DNA from: Prorocentrum cordatum
Lineage: Eukaryota; Sar; Dinophyceae; Prorocentrales; Prorocentraceae
Length of the DNA: 50,000 nt
Assembly: GCA_963575745.1 (NCBI GenBank)
Contig: CAUYUJ010009813.1
Location: 157,225-207,224 of the forward strand
Direction: 5' to 3'
Shown here: in pieces, positions 10,382-20,595 of the stretch
Numbering within the stretch: the first letter of the stretch is position 1
How the letters are laid out: each line of letters begins with the position of its first letter
Position numbers and translations under genes: made by a program
The notes under the pieces: generated by a model
Databases searched by the model: none
Seen by the model: the letters and a program-made list of their open reading frames with translations, nothing else
Told to the model about the DNA's origin: nothing

Positions 10382-10665
10382 TGCTCCATCTATCCATCCT
10401 TCCTCATACTCCTCCTTCTTCTCCTCCTCTTCCTGATCTTCCGCCTCGTTTTCCTCCCTCGTCTCCTTCCCCTCCTCTTCCTCTTCCTCCACCTCCTCCG
10501 TCCCCCACCGCCTCTTCCTCCTCCTCTTCCCTCCTCCTCCTCCTCCTCCTCCACCTCCACCTCCTCCTGCTCCTCCTCCTCGTTTTCCTCCTCCTCCTCC
10601 TCCTCCCACCCTCCTTTCTCCCTCCCACTCTCCTCCCCCCCTCCCTCCTCTTCCCCATTTCCTCA
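10382..10665. repeat. (TCC)n pyrimidine tract
   Basis: Imperfect TCC/CTC run. With the tract at 8553-8813 it encloses the SL-headed retrocopy, so that copy also seems to sit inside TCC microsatellite DNA. Confidence 0.9.
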
Positions 10666-10801
10666 AGGCTGCCCCCCTTCCGCCGCCTCCTCAACCGCGC
10701 CCTCCGGCTCCCTGCGCCCTCACGTTTTCCTAGAAGGTAGTCGCTCGTTGCAGCATTGGCAAAGTGTTTCGCCCTTGTTGCCGACTCGTATGCAACTCAT
10801 G

Positions 10802-11086
10802 ACGTGGATCATCAGCACCTTCTAGTCCAACGAAGGGATCTTCCTGAGCGAGCTCAGCCCCAATGGGTATGACGCCCTGGACAAAGTTGAGTACGGGTCC
10901 ATGACAGACTCAGACAAGATCGTGGGGCAGCTGAGCCGTATCAGTCTCGCCACCAACAAGACCAACTCCATTACGTATTGCGATCGAGGGTTTTGGAGTC
11001 GGCATGGCCAAGGACAGTTGATCAACAACTTCGCCACCATCACCAAGTCCGGCAACAAAACCACTATGGAGGCAAATGTTGTCTGA
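10802..11086 (+). pseudogene. Unrecognised open-frame fragment with internal TAG
   Basis: One frame reads TWIISTF, a TAG at 10823-10825, then 86 codons of balanced composition (starting SNEGIFLSELSPNGYDALDK) to TGA at 11084-11086. The only in-frame ATG after the TAG is at 10901. The codon use is less GC-extreme than the surroundings, which argues for a real coding remnant. No family is recognised. It could be an exon of a gene whose other parts are outside recognition, or a captured fragment. Confidence 0.3.
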
Positions 11087-11536
11087 GCGGCGACATGTCC
11101 AACACAGGGTAGTTCCAGGTTATTTTCTGCCCCGCGCATGTTGTGTCCGACAGGTGCGCGTCTACGTCGACGTGCAAAACGTTTGGGAGCCCAGGGCCGC
11201 CGGCTCCGCAGCCAGAGCGTCCGCCGCAGGCACGGACGAATCTCGATCGAGTGTGCTCTGGGCCTGCTCTCCCCCTTGTTTCAACGGATTCGAGCGGTTC
11301 CGATGTTTTCGGGCCCGGCCGATTCGAGGCGAACGCCGTCTTTCACTGTCTTTGGCCAACGCACCCTTTCGAAATCGTCCCCATCGCCCTAACCTGCGGA
11401 GGGATACTGGCCGATCCCAGTAGTTGACGCCCTGTGGTGGTCGGTGTTCTGCCTTACATATCGTTGCGCTGCGTGCTGTTGTTGGGCAAGTTTTCAGAGC
11501 CACTGCCCCCATTCCTGCATCGAATTTACTTTCTCT
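11087..11536. other. Intergenic, nothing recognised
   Basis: Several short open frames overlap in this stretch, but none carries a motif or a consistent coding signature on either strand. Confidence 0.4.
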
Positions 11537-11601
11537 TGTCGCAGCAGTGTGGGACGATCGTCCCACACTGTCGCAGCAGTGTGGGACGATCGTGCCTGCT
11601 C
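11537..11601. repeat. 26-bp perfect palindrome with a direct repeat
   Basis: 11545-11570 is a perfect 26-base palindrome centred on CGATCG (arms CAGTGTGGGACGA). A 25-base unit starting TGTCGCAGCAGTG is repeated 32 bases apart (11537 and 11569), so the second copy restores one palindrome arm. It could be a protein-binding site, a cruciform, or the remains of an inverted-repeat element. Confidence 0.85.
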
Positions 11602-11643
11602 TGGGCTGAAGAAATTGTGCGGGTGGATATTTGGTCCTTGCAC

Positions 11644-11734
11644 GACATGTTTTTAGAACATGTCTGGTTAGAGGCGTCTTGTTTTAGCACATGGGATCTG
11701 TGTTCGAAGAACATTGGTCTCGCCATTCGAACAC
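11644..11734. repeat. Two short hairpins near the palindrome
   Basis: 11644-11664 has 8-base arms (GACATGTT / AACATGTC) around a 5-base loop. 11700-11708 and 11726-11734 form 9-base arms (GTGTTCGAA / TTCGAACAC). Three inverted repeats lie within 200 bases. Confidence 0.75.
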
Positions 11735-11759
11735 CGCTGGATTCTAAGAACACTTCGTG

Positions 11760-12415
11760 GTAGGCCTATAGGACTGCCGGGGCGGTCGGCCCCTGCTCCA
11801 GCGACCGGCCCGGCCGGACCAGCCAGAGTCCCCCGAGCCTGACGTCTCCCGGAGCGTGGGCTCCGACGCGGCCTGGTTCCGACAGGCCGTGGCAGGCCTC
11901 CGGCGCACCGGTCACGGCAGACTCAGGAGGAGGAGAGAGAGAGAGAGGAGCGAGAGGAGATAGAGAGAGAGATAAGCAAAACGAGAAATGAGAGAAGGAT
12001 GATGGAGATGGAGGCAGAGAGAGAGAGGGAGAGTGCGAGAGGGCGCAGAGAGAGCGGACGCGGGTTGATGCAGGGCGCGATTTGGCAACCGCGCTGCCCA
12101 CTGCCGTTTGTCCACGAGTGGCGGTGCAGGCTATCATGTCCCAGGATGTCGTGGGATCACTGCACCAGACTTTGTAATGTGTGCGCTGCGCGTTCCGAGT
12201 GTCGCAACTTTCGTCCCCTGCCCGTCCTTTTCAAAATTCACTCTTCTCTTCCTCGCCCCCCCTTCTTCCGCCACCTGGTCATTCAGGCTTGCACCACGGT
12301 GCAGGATCCATGACCCACCATCACCCGCAAGCGGTTCTCTGACTTGGACCACCCCCGCAGGGGGGCGTACGCAGCCAGCCGTGTCGTCGATGCTGACTGG
12401 CGGTCTGCTGCAAGA
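11760..12415. other. Intergenic with a GA-rich tract
   Basis: About 11927-12060 is a GA-rich (AGAG) purine tract. No gene is seen in the rest. Confidence 0.5.
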
Positions 12416-12593
12416 CAGTCGGGGCGCTGAAGAAGGAACTCTTTTCGTTGGGTAGAGGCTGGGTGTTTCTTGATTGTTTCACAGTTTGCCCCACGTGTTC
12501 CTTAGGTTTTCAAAGGGAAATCGAAGTTCAACTTCTTGAGAAAAGGGGCCTCGTTCCTTATTTAGGGTTCCTTAGGTCAGCGCCCCCCGACTG
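12416..12593. mobile_element. Tc1/mariner-like MITE, copy 1
   Basis: 178 bp. It begins CAGTCGGGGCGCTGAAG and ends GCGCCCCCCGACTG, giving terminal inverted repeats of about 12 bases, with TA after the right end. Sequence along the length matches the elements at 13166-13341 and 47201-47377, including GTTCCTTATTTAGGGTTCC near the right end. No coding capacity, so it would move only with a transposase supplied elsewhere. Confidence 0.85.
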
Positions 12594-12609
12594 TATCCCT
12601 GCAATTCCT

Positions 12610-12792
12610 CGGCGGCGAGCCCAGGGGGGAAGTGAGCAGGGGCGGGCCCTCTCAGAAGGCGCGGGAGCCCCCCGCCGGGAGCCCTCCCCGAGGACGCGGG
12701 AGACTCCTCAGAGGGCAGGAGGGCTTCTGAGAGCCCCCGCCGCCCTCTCAGCAGGCCTTCTCCTTCGTCGTTTCCCCCCGTCGCTCGCCGCC
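12610..12792. mobile_element. Long-TIR MITE, copy 1
   Basis: About 183 bp, beginning CGGCGGCGAGCCCAGGG and ending with CGTCGCTCGCCGCC. It is related along its length to 29654-29850 and, in reverse complement, to 30010-30207, sharing internal CTCAGAAGGCG / GGCCTTCTCC blocks. It can fold back through most of its length. No coding capacity. Confidence 0.75.
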
Positions 12793-12860
12793 AGAGTCTC
12801 CCGACAGTCCCTTCGGATGCAACTCCTGGGAGGTCAAATGCTGTTTTTGCCCTGGTCCGA

Positions 12861-12926
12861 AATCCGGCTCAATCCCGCGTAATCCGGCTTCATCCCGCGC
12901 AATCCAGCTTCATCCGGCTAAATCCG
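12861..12926. repeat. 20-bp minisatellite, about three units
   Basis: AATCC-GGCT-CAATCCCGCGT-type unit repeated with a period of 20 bases, each unit starting AATCC. Confidence 0.75.
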
Positions 12927-13165
12927 AGGCCCACTCCGGCACAACAGCCCCCTTTAATGGGGCTTGATCCTTTTCAATCTTTCCGACGAAAACCTCCCAG
13001 CAGTTGCCTCCGAACCTCAGGGGCAAAACAAACCTACCTCGCTTTTGACCACCCTCGCTTCCAGGAGATACCAGGCGATGCCAAACCACGGCCTGTACTG
13101 GTCAGGCCGCTCGACGAGGAGGCGCTTGGTACGACTCGGTTTTGCCTGGAAGCGAAAGCGAGGTA
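12927..13165. other. Intergenic, nothing recognised
   Basis: Short open frames only. No motif on either strand. Confidence 0.35.
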
Positions 13166-13341
13166 AAGTCGGGGCCCTGAAGAAGGAACCCTTTTCGTCT
13201 GGGAGGGGCTCCGCGTTCCTTAAGTGTTTCACAGCTTGCCTCACGCTTTCCTTATGTTTTCGATCGGACATCGAAGGTTCACTCATGGAACAAAGGGGCC
13301 TCGTTCCTTATTTAGGGTTCCTTAGGTCAACGCCCCGACTG
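13166..13341. mobile_element. Tc1/mariner-like MITE, copy 2
   Basis: 176 bp, same family as 12416-12593 and 47201-47377. The left end reads TA then AAGTCGGGGC (C-to-A at the first base). The right end is GCCCCGACTG. The left TA fits a TA target, but the right flank is CA, so the duplication has been lost on one side. Confidence 0.85.
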
Positions 13342-13780
13342 CAGGTAATTCGTTGAACCTTCTCGCTTCCCCCCCCCAGACCCCCGACGTCATGATTTTT
13401 TCATGACGCGACCCCCAGAGGTCCGGACCTATTCGCCGGGACCGGTTTTTCACCCCGAGTCGTTTTTTGACGGTCCACGCTGCCAACTCTTTGAGGCTTT
13501 TGAAGTCAGGGTTAGACCCCTCGAATGGCTCACAGTTTGGCAGGTCATTCCCTATTTCACATCTCCTGCGTGTGCCGCCGCCGCCGCTGCCTGCCCCTCA
13601 GAGGCCGCCGTGAGCACTGCAGGATTTAAACTCGTTTTTCTTTCTTTCTCTTTTTTAACGGGCATGTTGCTGCACCCTTGCTTGTATAGGCGGTAACTTG
13701 TTCTCTTCGCAGAAGGTCGCAGAAGGGCCGGTAAGAGCCCCCGGTGGCTGAAAACATAGAAAAACCTCCCGTCGTGATTT
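13342..13780. repeat. Hairpin and a degenerate second copy
   Basis: 13388-13408 is a hairpin with 8-base arms (CGTCATGA / TCATGACG) around five T. A similar sequence recurs at about 13771-13790 (CGTCGTGATTTTTCCATGAC), both next to a GGGG/CCCC run and GGTC. Between them no gene is seen. Confidence 0.55.
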
Positions 13781-13789
13781 TTCCATGAC

Positions 13790-14050
13790 TCGAGGGGGTC
13801 TGGGCCCGCCGCTCGCCGCCGACGGCTCCCTGCAGTCTCTCCGCCCTCCCGGGGCCCTCGGGCGGCCGCCCCGGCGCGGAGTGCGGGGCCGGCGGGGGCC
13901 CTCCGGGAGGGGCGCGGGGCCGCTCGCGAGGACGCCGCGCGGCAGGGCCTCGCCGAGGCCGCCGCCGCGGCGGACCGCGGGGCACCAGAAGCCACAGGGA
14001 CGAAGAACCCGTCGTCGTCGTTTTCGTCGTTTTCGTCGTCGTCGTTGCGG
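13790..14050 (+). other. GC-rich coiled-coil-like scrap with CGT repeats
   Basis: One plus-strand frame reads Ala/Glu/Arg-rich (GALREGRGAAREDAARQGLA then EAAAAADRGAPEA) before a short CGTCGT/TTCGTC run. There are no splice sites or start I can defend. It resembles the scraps at 439, 16383 and 45040. Confidence 0.2.
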
Positions 14051-14058
14051 GCCATATT

Positions 14059-14239
14059 TATATCCACATCCAGTGCGTCTTGGACTTTTTTGGAAGGGGC
14101 GTGCCGCAAGGCCGAGGCGCACTGGATACGGATAAACATTTAGCCTTGTGGAGGCATATCATAATTCATATCCAGTGCGCTTCATGCTTCTTGGGAAGAG
14201 AGTCCGAAACTCCAAGGCGCACTGGATGTGGATATAGAC
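14059..14239 (+). mobile_element. Dimeric fold-back repeat, copy A
   Basis: Two fold-back units in tandem. Each is bounded by ATCCAGTGCG… and …CGCACTGGAT. The whole 181-base block matches, in reverse complement, the block at 39778-39949 inside the copia element. A non-autonomous inverted-repeat element is the simplest explanation. Confidence 0.8.
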
Positions 14240-14852
14240 ATTGCCCGCAGTCGTCGGGGTAAAGATGAAAAGGGGGACGCTTTCCTCCGCCGCCTCCTCA
14301 TGAGATCCTCATGTATGACGCTGGCCAGACAGGGCCACTGCGCAGGGTGCGTTTTGTATAGAAGAACGAGCGGCGCCGACTGAAGCGGAGCGGGCGAGCA
14401 AATCGTTCCGCGGACGGGTGCGGCAAAGGTCCGGCGCAGAGTGAAGCAAAGAATGGTGGACCGACAGGGCGAGCATGAATCAGGAGGGAAAGAAACACAC
14501 AGGCACAATGAATCGGCGATTCCCCAGAAAATATGGGAAAAGATGGGAAGTGGGGGGGAAGACAAAAACCCCGAACATATGGGAAAATATGGGGACTAAT
14601 TTTATTTGTGTATATTTATTTGTGTGTCCCAGGGCCCCTTCAATGAAATCCTCTTTCTCCGCCGCCTCTCATTCTTCCTTCCTCACCCTCCAGCGCGCGG
14701 GCGGGGAGCATGCATGGTCGAGGTTCGAGTATAACTATGTGTGCAGGCAGTGCCTATTGGGGCCTCCTCGGGACTCGTCATGGCAGCAACTGGTCCCGCC
14801 TCGATATGTGTAGGCTGTGCCTCTCGGGCTTCCCTCGAAACACACATTTGCA
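14240..14852. other. Intergenic, nothing recognised
   Basis: No supported open frame, RNA gene or repeat was seen. Confidence 0.4.
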
Positions 14853-14924
14853 CACATTCACACACACACACACACACGCACACGCACACACACACACCTA
14901 CGCACGCACGCACGCACGCACACA

Positions 14925-15016
<92 letters not shown>

Positions 15017-15245
15017 CACACACGCAAACAAACAAACACACACACACACACACACACACGCACGCACGCACACGCACGCACGCACGCACGCACGCACATA
15101 CGCACACACGCACACACGCACACACGCACACGCGCACCCACGCACGCACACACGCACACACGCACACAAGCACACTTTTGCGTTGGCGGCTTGGCAGAGG
15201 GACTGCTCCGGCGATGTGCCATCCACGCACACACACACACACACA
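14853..15245. repeat. (CA)n / (CGCA)n microsatellite
   Basis: Alternating CA and CGCA repeats to about 15175, with a short (CA)n again at 15226-15245. The His/Thr- and Val/Cys-rich open frames on both strands are artefacts of this repeat. Alternating purine-pyrimidine DNA of this kind can adopt Z-form. Confidence 0.95.
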
Positions 15246-16051
15246 TCAGCAGAGGTCCAGGTGGATACGCCTCATCCACTACCCCCTGGAACGACTCTAA
15301 AAATCGAATCGTCTGAAGTCTGGGTCGTGTCCAGACAGTCATGCGGCGGGCGATCTCCTTCCTAGCCACTTTCCCTCTCACCCCTCAGCCCCCCATCCTA
15401 CCTAGGGTGGACGACGACGGCGAAGACGACAACGATGACGATGACGACGAGAGAAGAGAGAGAGGATGAGGAGAAGGAGCAGGAGGAGGAAGGGATGGAA
15501 GCTGGCGAAGAGGGGGTTGCGGACCAGGATGAGGACGGACGGATGGATGGATGGATGGAGGGAGGGCCTCCGAGCGAGGTGGCATGCTGAGGCAGCAGGG
15601 TTAGTCTATGTACCAGGGGGCCGCGGGGCCCTGTGGGTCTCCGACAGCAGCTCCGCAGCGTCGACCTGGGGAGAGCGCGTGCCTGCTCGAGTGGCGGCGC
15701 GCGGGGCGACAGGGAGCGCAAGCAGGAGGCCCGAGGCACCCGGCATGCCCATCTCCGACGCGTACGCCCCGGCCTCTCCTGGAGATAGGCACGCGACAGC
15801 CCCAACCAAACAGACCCCCCTGGGGGCCCAGCAAGCCAGCGCAGCGCAAGCCATCGAAACGAGGAGCTCTTCGCCGTCTTTGGCCTGTCGAGGCCCTCGC
15901 TGGGCAAGGGCAGCTCAGGATGAAGAGCGGGTCCCGGGGAACGGGTCGAGCCTTCCCGGGGGCCCGCACCAAAAGAACATCGCGAGATCGGGAGGGGGCG
16001 AGCGCGGCCCTCCAACAGGAGGCCTCGCCTGAGATGGAAGCAGCAGCCCTC
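15246..16051. other. Intergenic, no gene supported
   Basis: Contains GA-rich (15460-15500) and GGAT (15538-15560) short runs. Overlapping frames at 15600-16030 are open on both strands because of high GC, without recognisable motifs. Confidence 0.4.
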
Positions 16052-16310
16052 CTTTCGCATCCCCTCCTCCTCCCTCTCCTCCTCCTTTCGTATCCCCTCC
16101 TCTCTCTCCTCCTTCTCCTCGTCCTTCTCCTCTTCCTCCTCCTCCTCCTCCTCTTCCTCCTCCTCCTCCTCCTCCAATCCTCCAATCCTCCTCCTCCTCC
16201 TCCTCCAATCCTCCTCCTCCTCCTCCTCCAATCCTCCTCCTCCTCCTTCCCCTGCTATCTTCCTGAGCATCGTCATCATCATCATCAGCAGCAGCAGCAG
16301 CAGCATCTAT
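16052..16310. repeat. (TCC)n tract, TCCAA interruptions and short (CAG)n
   Basis: TCC/CTC pyrimidine tract to about 16253, including CCTCCAATCCTCC repeats at 16170-16235, then ATC and a short CAG run at about 16286-16302. Confidence 0.9.
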
Positions 16311-16382
16311 CATCCGTCATCCGCCATCCATCATCATATCTCCCACCCTTGGGGGGTCTCCAGAGAACCCACAGCCGACGCG

Positions 16383-16533
16383 CGTGACAAAGCAGTCCTC
16401 CTCCATGCCCAGGTCCGTCGGCTGTCGGCCCCCCGACGACCCCGGCAGGAGCGCGAGCGGGCGGAGCTCGCCGCGGCCGCGGCGGAAGAGACCGCCGCGC
16501 TCCTGGCGACGGCCGCTCGCGAGAGGACGTCGA
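16383..16533 (+). other. Ala/Glu/Arg coiled-coil-like scrap
   Basis: Frame from 16383 reads DKAVLLHAQVRRL, then RERAELAAAAAEETAALLATA before entering GAC repeats. It is helix-forming in composition. No start codon or splice site is evident. It is placed next to a microsatellite, as in four other sites of this window. Confidence 0.25.
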
Positions 16534-16935
16534 CGACGCCGACGACGACGAGGCCGACGACGACGTTGACGACTTCGGCGCCGACGCCGACGACGACGAC
16601 GCCGACGACGGCGACGCCGACGGCGAGGACGGCGACAGGGCCGATGATGATGGCGACGACGACGACGACGCCGACGACGGCGACGACGACGACGGCGACG
16701 ACGACGAGGCCGACGACGACGTTGACGACGCCGACGCCGACGACGACGACGCCAACGACGGCGACGGCGACGACGACGACGGCGACGGGGCCGACGATGA
16801 CGGCGACGACGACGACGCCGACGACGGCGACGGCGACGACGACGACGACGGCGACGGGGCCGATGATGACGGCGACGGGGCCGACGACGCCGACGACGGC
16901 GACGACGACGACGGCGACGAAGGCGAGGCCGACCC
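16534..16935. repeat. (GAC)n-derived microsatellite
   Basis: GACGAC/GCCGAC/GGCGAC triplets for about 400 bases. Forward frames give Asp/Ala/Gly or Thr runs and reverse frames give Arg, Ser or Val runs. Confidence 0.9.
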
Positions 16936-16939
16936 GACG

Positions 16940-17155
16940 ACGTCGCCGTCGCCACGGATCGAGATTCTGAGCCGATTCTCAGAGGAGGAAGAGGATTCCC
17001 ATACTGCTACCCCTCGCTCGTTTTTGCCTTTTGGGTCTTTTTGGGAGGCCCTCGTCGCCACCGCCAGATGCGCCTCGAGATCCTGGTCAGAGCGCATCCT
17101 TTGGTTTCCCCAGTCGCCGTCGTCACGGATTGAGGTTCTGAGCCGATTGCCCGCC
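16940..17155. repeat. Partial duplication about 170 bp apart
   Basis: GTCGCCGTCGCCACGGATCG… at about 16941-16980 recurs with few changes at about 17113-17150, both followed by TTCTGAGCCGATT. The segment at 17030-17095 (GGCCCTCGTCGCCACCGC) also resembles 30355-30420. Confidence 0.6.
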
Positions 17156-17957
17156 GCGATGTCCGACGAAGCCATTGGACGCACGTTTGTTGCAGGGAGG
17201 TCGCGCACAGTGCGTGACTTCCATCGTGGGCCTACAGTGGAACACCCATGCCAAGAAGCATCCTGCTTGCCTCCAGGGTGCCCTGGGTGTTCAGGCCCTC
17301 GCGGGATCGCTGACCCGCAGACATCGTTTTGGTATTCCGGATGCTTCTCGCGGGCTTTGTCGTTTCCTGGAGGCCTCCAGGGTCGGAGGCCTGGAGGTTA
17401 GCACCAACACCAGTCTCGACGGTGTGCCTTAACGGATTGAAGACGATCCCGATCTTGGTGGTGGTGGTATTCTTCGGGTGCTCAGGCAGCCGAGATATTA
17501 CCACCAACATCGAAATCTAGGATGATCTTCCACGGTGGAGGTGACCCCCTTGTGCTCGCATTGGCGCCCTTTCCACGCGTCCAACCAGAGCCTGGGGTGG
17601 CCTCCGCAGACCGTTGGGATCTTAGAGGCTCGGCGTCGTGATGATTTCGAAACCCACGGCTTCTCTTCGGTTGCGGCCTCCAGGGGCGTGTTCGGGGCCA
17701 CGGACGGTCAGAGAACAACTCGGGATGAAGAGCCAGCTTTGGCGGATGGGTCGAGAGTTTCCCGCATGGATGCAAACACGACGTCGGAGGTTTGTGGACG
17801 ACGACGACCACGAAATGGCTTGACGAGGGAAAGGAAGATGAGCAACGGTGCTTTTGGGCGATTGTGTGTGTGCCTCTTCTGGGAGGGTCTGTCTCAGGGC
17901 TCTTGTTCCAAACGTTCTCGTGTTGGGCTCTCTTCTAGAATAGAGCGCTGCGGTCGA
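17156..17957. other. Intergenic with one dispersed repeat
   Basis: 17233-17295 resembles 20828-20888 (TACAGTGGA, then CATGCCA, then GCCTCCAGGGTGCC). No gene is recognised in the remainder. Confidence 0.45.
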
Positions 17958-18420
17958 GTCTCCTCCTCTCCTCCTCCCCCTCCTCCTGCCTCATGGGCCA
18001 GTGGGGTTGGATATACAGGAGCCTGCAGGATCGTGCCATGATCCCTCCTCCTCCTCCTCCTCCTCCTCCTCCTCCTCCTCCTCCTCCTCCTCCCCCTCCG
18101 CCTCCTCCTTCTCCTCCTCCTCCTCCTCCTCCTCCTCCTCCTCCTCCTCCTCCTCCTCCTCCTCCCTCGCGTCTCCTCCTCCTCCTACTCATTCTCTTCC
18201 TCCTCCTCGGACCCTAAGACGGGCAAGATGTTAACCTAATTTTGTATGGGTATGGCCCGTGCTCCTGTCCTTCAGTTGCACGACTGGTCGGCCGTGTCTC
18301 CTCCTCTCCCTCCTCCCCCTCCTCCTCCCCCTCCTCCCCCTCCTCCTCCTCCTCCTCCTCCTCCTCCAACTCCTCCTCCCCCTCCCCCTCCTCCTCCTCC
18401 CCCTCCTCCTGCCTCATGCC
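17958..18420. repeat. (TCC)n tracts
   Basis: TCC/CCT runs at 17958-17990, 18043-18215 and 18298-18416, separated by short unique pieces. Poly-Pro, poly-Ser and poly-Leu frames here are artefacts. Confidence 0.9.
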
Positions 18421-18483
18421 TCCATCTTCGTCCCTCCTGCGTCCTACTTCCTGCCTGCCTCGCGGCTCAGGGTGGCTGCGATG

Positions 18484-19105
18484 TGCGCCACTGTTGCCAC
18501 GTTCGTGGGCTCCTGGGAGGCCCAGCGGAGTGGAGTGGTAAACAGACCCAGCCGAGACCTCGCGGCTCCCCTGGGTGTCTGCGAAGTGAGCCTTTGTCGC
18601 CACTTTCGTGGGCTCCTGGGAGGCCCAGCGGAGTGGAGTGGTAAACAGACCCAGCCGAGACCTCGCGGCTCCCCTGGGTGTCTGCGAAGTGCGCCTTTGT
18701 CGCCACTTTCGTGGGCTCCTGGGAGGCCCAGCGGAGTGGAGTGGTAAACAGACCCAGCCGAGACCTCGCGGCTCCCCTGGGTGTCTGCGAAGTGCGCCAC
18801 TGTCGCCACTTTCGTGGGCTCCTGGGAGGCCCAGCGGAGTGGAGTGGTAAACAGACCCAGCCGAGACCTCGCGGCTCGCCTGGGTGTCTGCGAAGTGCGC
18901 CACTGTCGCCACTTTCGTTGGCTCCTGGGATGCCCAGCGGAGTGGAGTGGTAAATAGACCCAGCGGAGGCCTCGTGGCTCCCTGTGTGGTCTGCGACGTG
19001 CGCCACTGTCGCCACTGTCGTTGGTTTCTGGAAGGCCCAGCGGAACGGAGTGGTAAACGTACCCAGCCGAGACCTCGGGGCCCCCTGGGTGGCTGCGACG
19101 TGCGT
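18484..19105. repeat. 103-bp satellite, about six copies
   Basis: TTCGTGGGCTCCTGGGAGGC recurs at 18502, 18605, 18708 and 18811, and in altered form at 18914 and 19017, always 103 bases apart. The first four units are nearly identical and the last two are more diverged, as at an array edge. 103 is not a multiple of three, so the array cannot encode a periodic protein. Confidence 0.95.
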
Positions 19106-19219
19106 CTCCTGTGGATCATTCAACATTTTCGTTTGTATTGATCGTTTCTGTGTATTGTTGCTACATGCGTAGAAGTGGTTGGGTACGTCGTAGTGTAATT
19201 TAGTGGGCGGGCTTTGGGA

Positions 19220-20595
19220 CCTAGACCGGAGGGGTGTCGAGCAGGTGGCGTCGGATTCTCCATTCGTGTAAAGTACGTGCGCAGAGGGGGTATCCGACAT
19301 GCGTCTGGCACGTGCGCGGTTTGGATGTGTTCTCACGTGTGCAGGCGCGAACGGGAGTGTCCAACATGTGGTCGGCGGATTCTCCAAACATCGAAAAACG
19401 AGCGCAGACGGGGAGGAATCCAACATGCGCATGGCACGTGCGCATGTGGGACTTGTTTCTCGCGGGTAGGCACCCACCAAGGGGGGTATCCAGTATGTGG
19501 GCGGCATATTCTTCAAGCGTTCAAAGCACAGGTGCGAAAGTGCGCATCCAGTATGCGCCAGGCGAGTTCGCTTGTTTTGGGCGTGCTTTCACTTGTGCAG
19601 GCGCGAAGGGAGTATCAACATGTGGTCGGTGGATGCTTCGAACGTAGAAATGGGTGCGCGTAGGGACGTATCCAGCATGCAACATGCGTCTGGCGCGGCG
19701 CCAAGGGAAGAAATCAGCATGTGGGCGGCTGACTGGTTACGAATACGTGCGCGGAGTGCGGTATGCAAAATGCGTCTGGCGCGTGCGCGTGTGGCAGGTG
19801 TTGTCACGTTTGCAGGCCCCAAGGGAAGCAACCAGCATGTGGTCGGCGGATGGTTCACACGCGCGGCTACGTGAGCGGATGGTGATATTCAACGTGCGTT
19901 TGGCGCGCGCACCTGTGGGACGTGGTGCTGTTACCCACGTATGCGCCAAGAGGTCATCCATGCGCCTGGCGCGCGCGCGTGTGGGCTGCGCCCTCACGCG
20001 TGTGGGCGCCAAGATCCAGCATGCGGTCGGCGGGGACCTCGCGCGTGAAAGTGGGCGCGCGGAGGGACGCATCCAACATGTGTTTGGCGCATGCCGGGGC
20101 TCGAGCTGAACGGTGCTTTGACGACGTCGTTGACCGTTTTCGTTTTGGTTTAGTCTCGCGGCACCGGCAGAACGAGGACAGAACGAAGGGGCACGAAAGC
20201 AGCACACAAACATTGTTCAGCTCGAGCCTTGGCGCGTGCCTATTTGATATGCGTGTTGACATGTGCAGGCGCGAAGGTGAATCTCCAGCATGTGGGCGAC
20301 GGAATCTTTAAACGAACTACGCGCGCGGAGGAGGGTATTGCACATGCATCGGGAACGTGAGCATCTGGAGGAATGTGTTTTTCACGCATGAAGGCGCGAA
20401 GGGGGGCAGCCAACATGTGGTCGGTGATTCTCCTAACAGTCAACATCGTGCGCAGGACGGCGGAATCCAGCCCACGCCTGGCGCGTGCGCATGTGAGACG
20501 TGCTGTCACACGGGTAGGCACTCAGCGGGGTACCCAACGTGTGGTCAGCGGATTTCTCAAACGCAGAAGTACTTGAGAAAGCACGTATCCAAGTG
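19220..20595. repeat. Degenerate tandem array, unit about 125 bp
   Basis: About ten diverged units marked by ATCCAACATGTGGTCGGCGGA-like words near 19241, 19366, 19497, 19622, 19719, 19840, 20020, 20290, 20415 and 20538. Each is followed by a related half-unit with ATGCGNNTGGCACGTGCGC. Spacing is irregular (about 97-133), and about 20100-20230 seems to be an insertion. No coding signal. Confidence 0.75.

Noticed and set aside
12551-12575. TTTAGGG word as telomere-like sequence
   Set aside because: Single occurrence per MITE copy, part of the element, not a tandem telomeric repeat.
14683-15381. Cys/Val- and His/Thr-rich open frames on both strands
   Set aside because: Direct translation of the CA/CGCA microsatellite.
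19220-20595. CRISPR-like array
   Set aside because: Units are 97-133 bases, diverged throughout, without constant short repeats and unique spacers, and the genome is eukaryotic.
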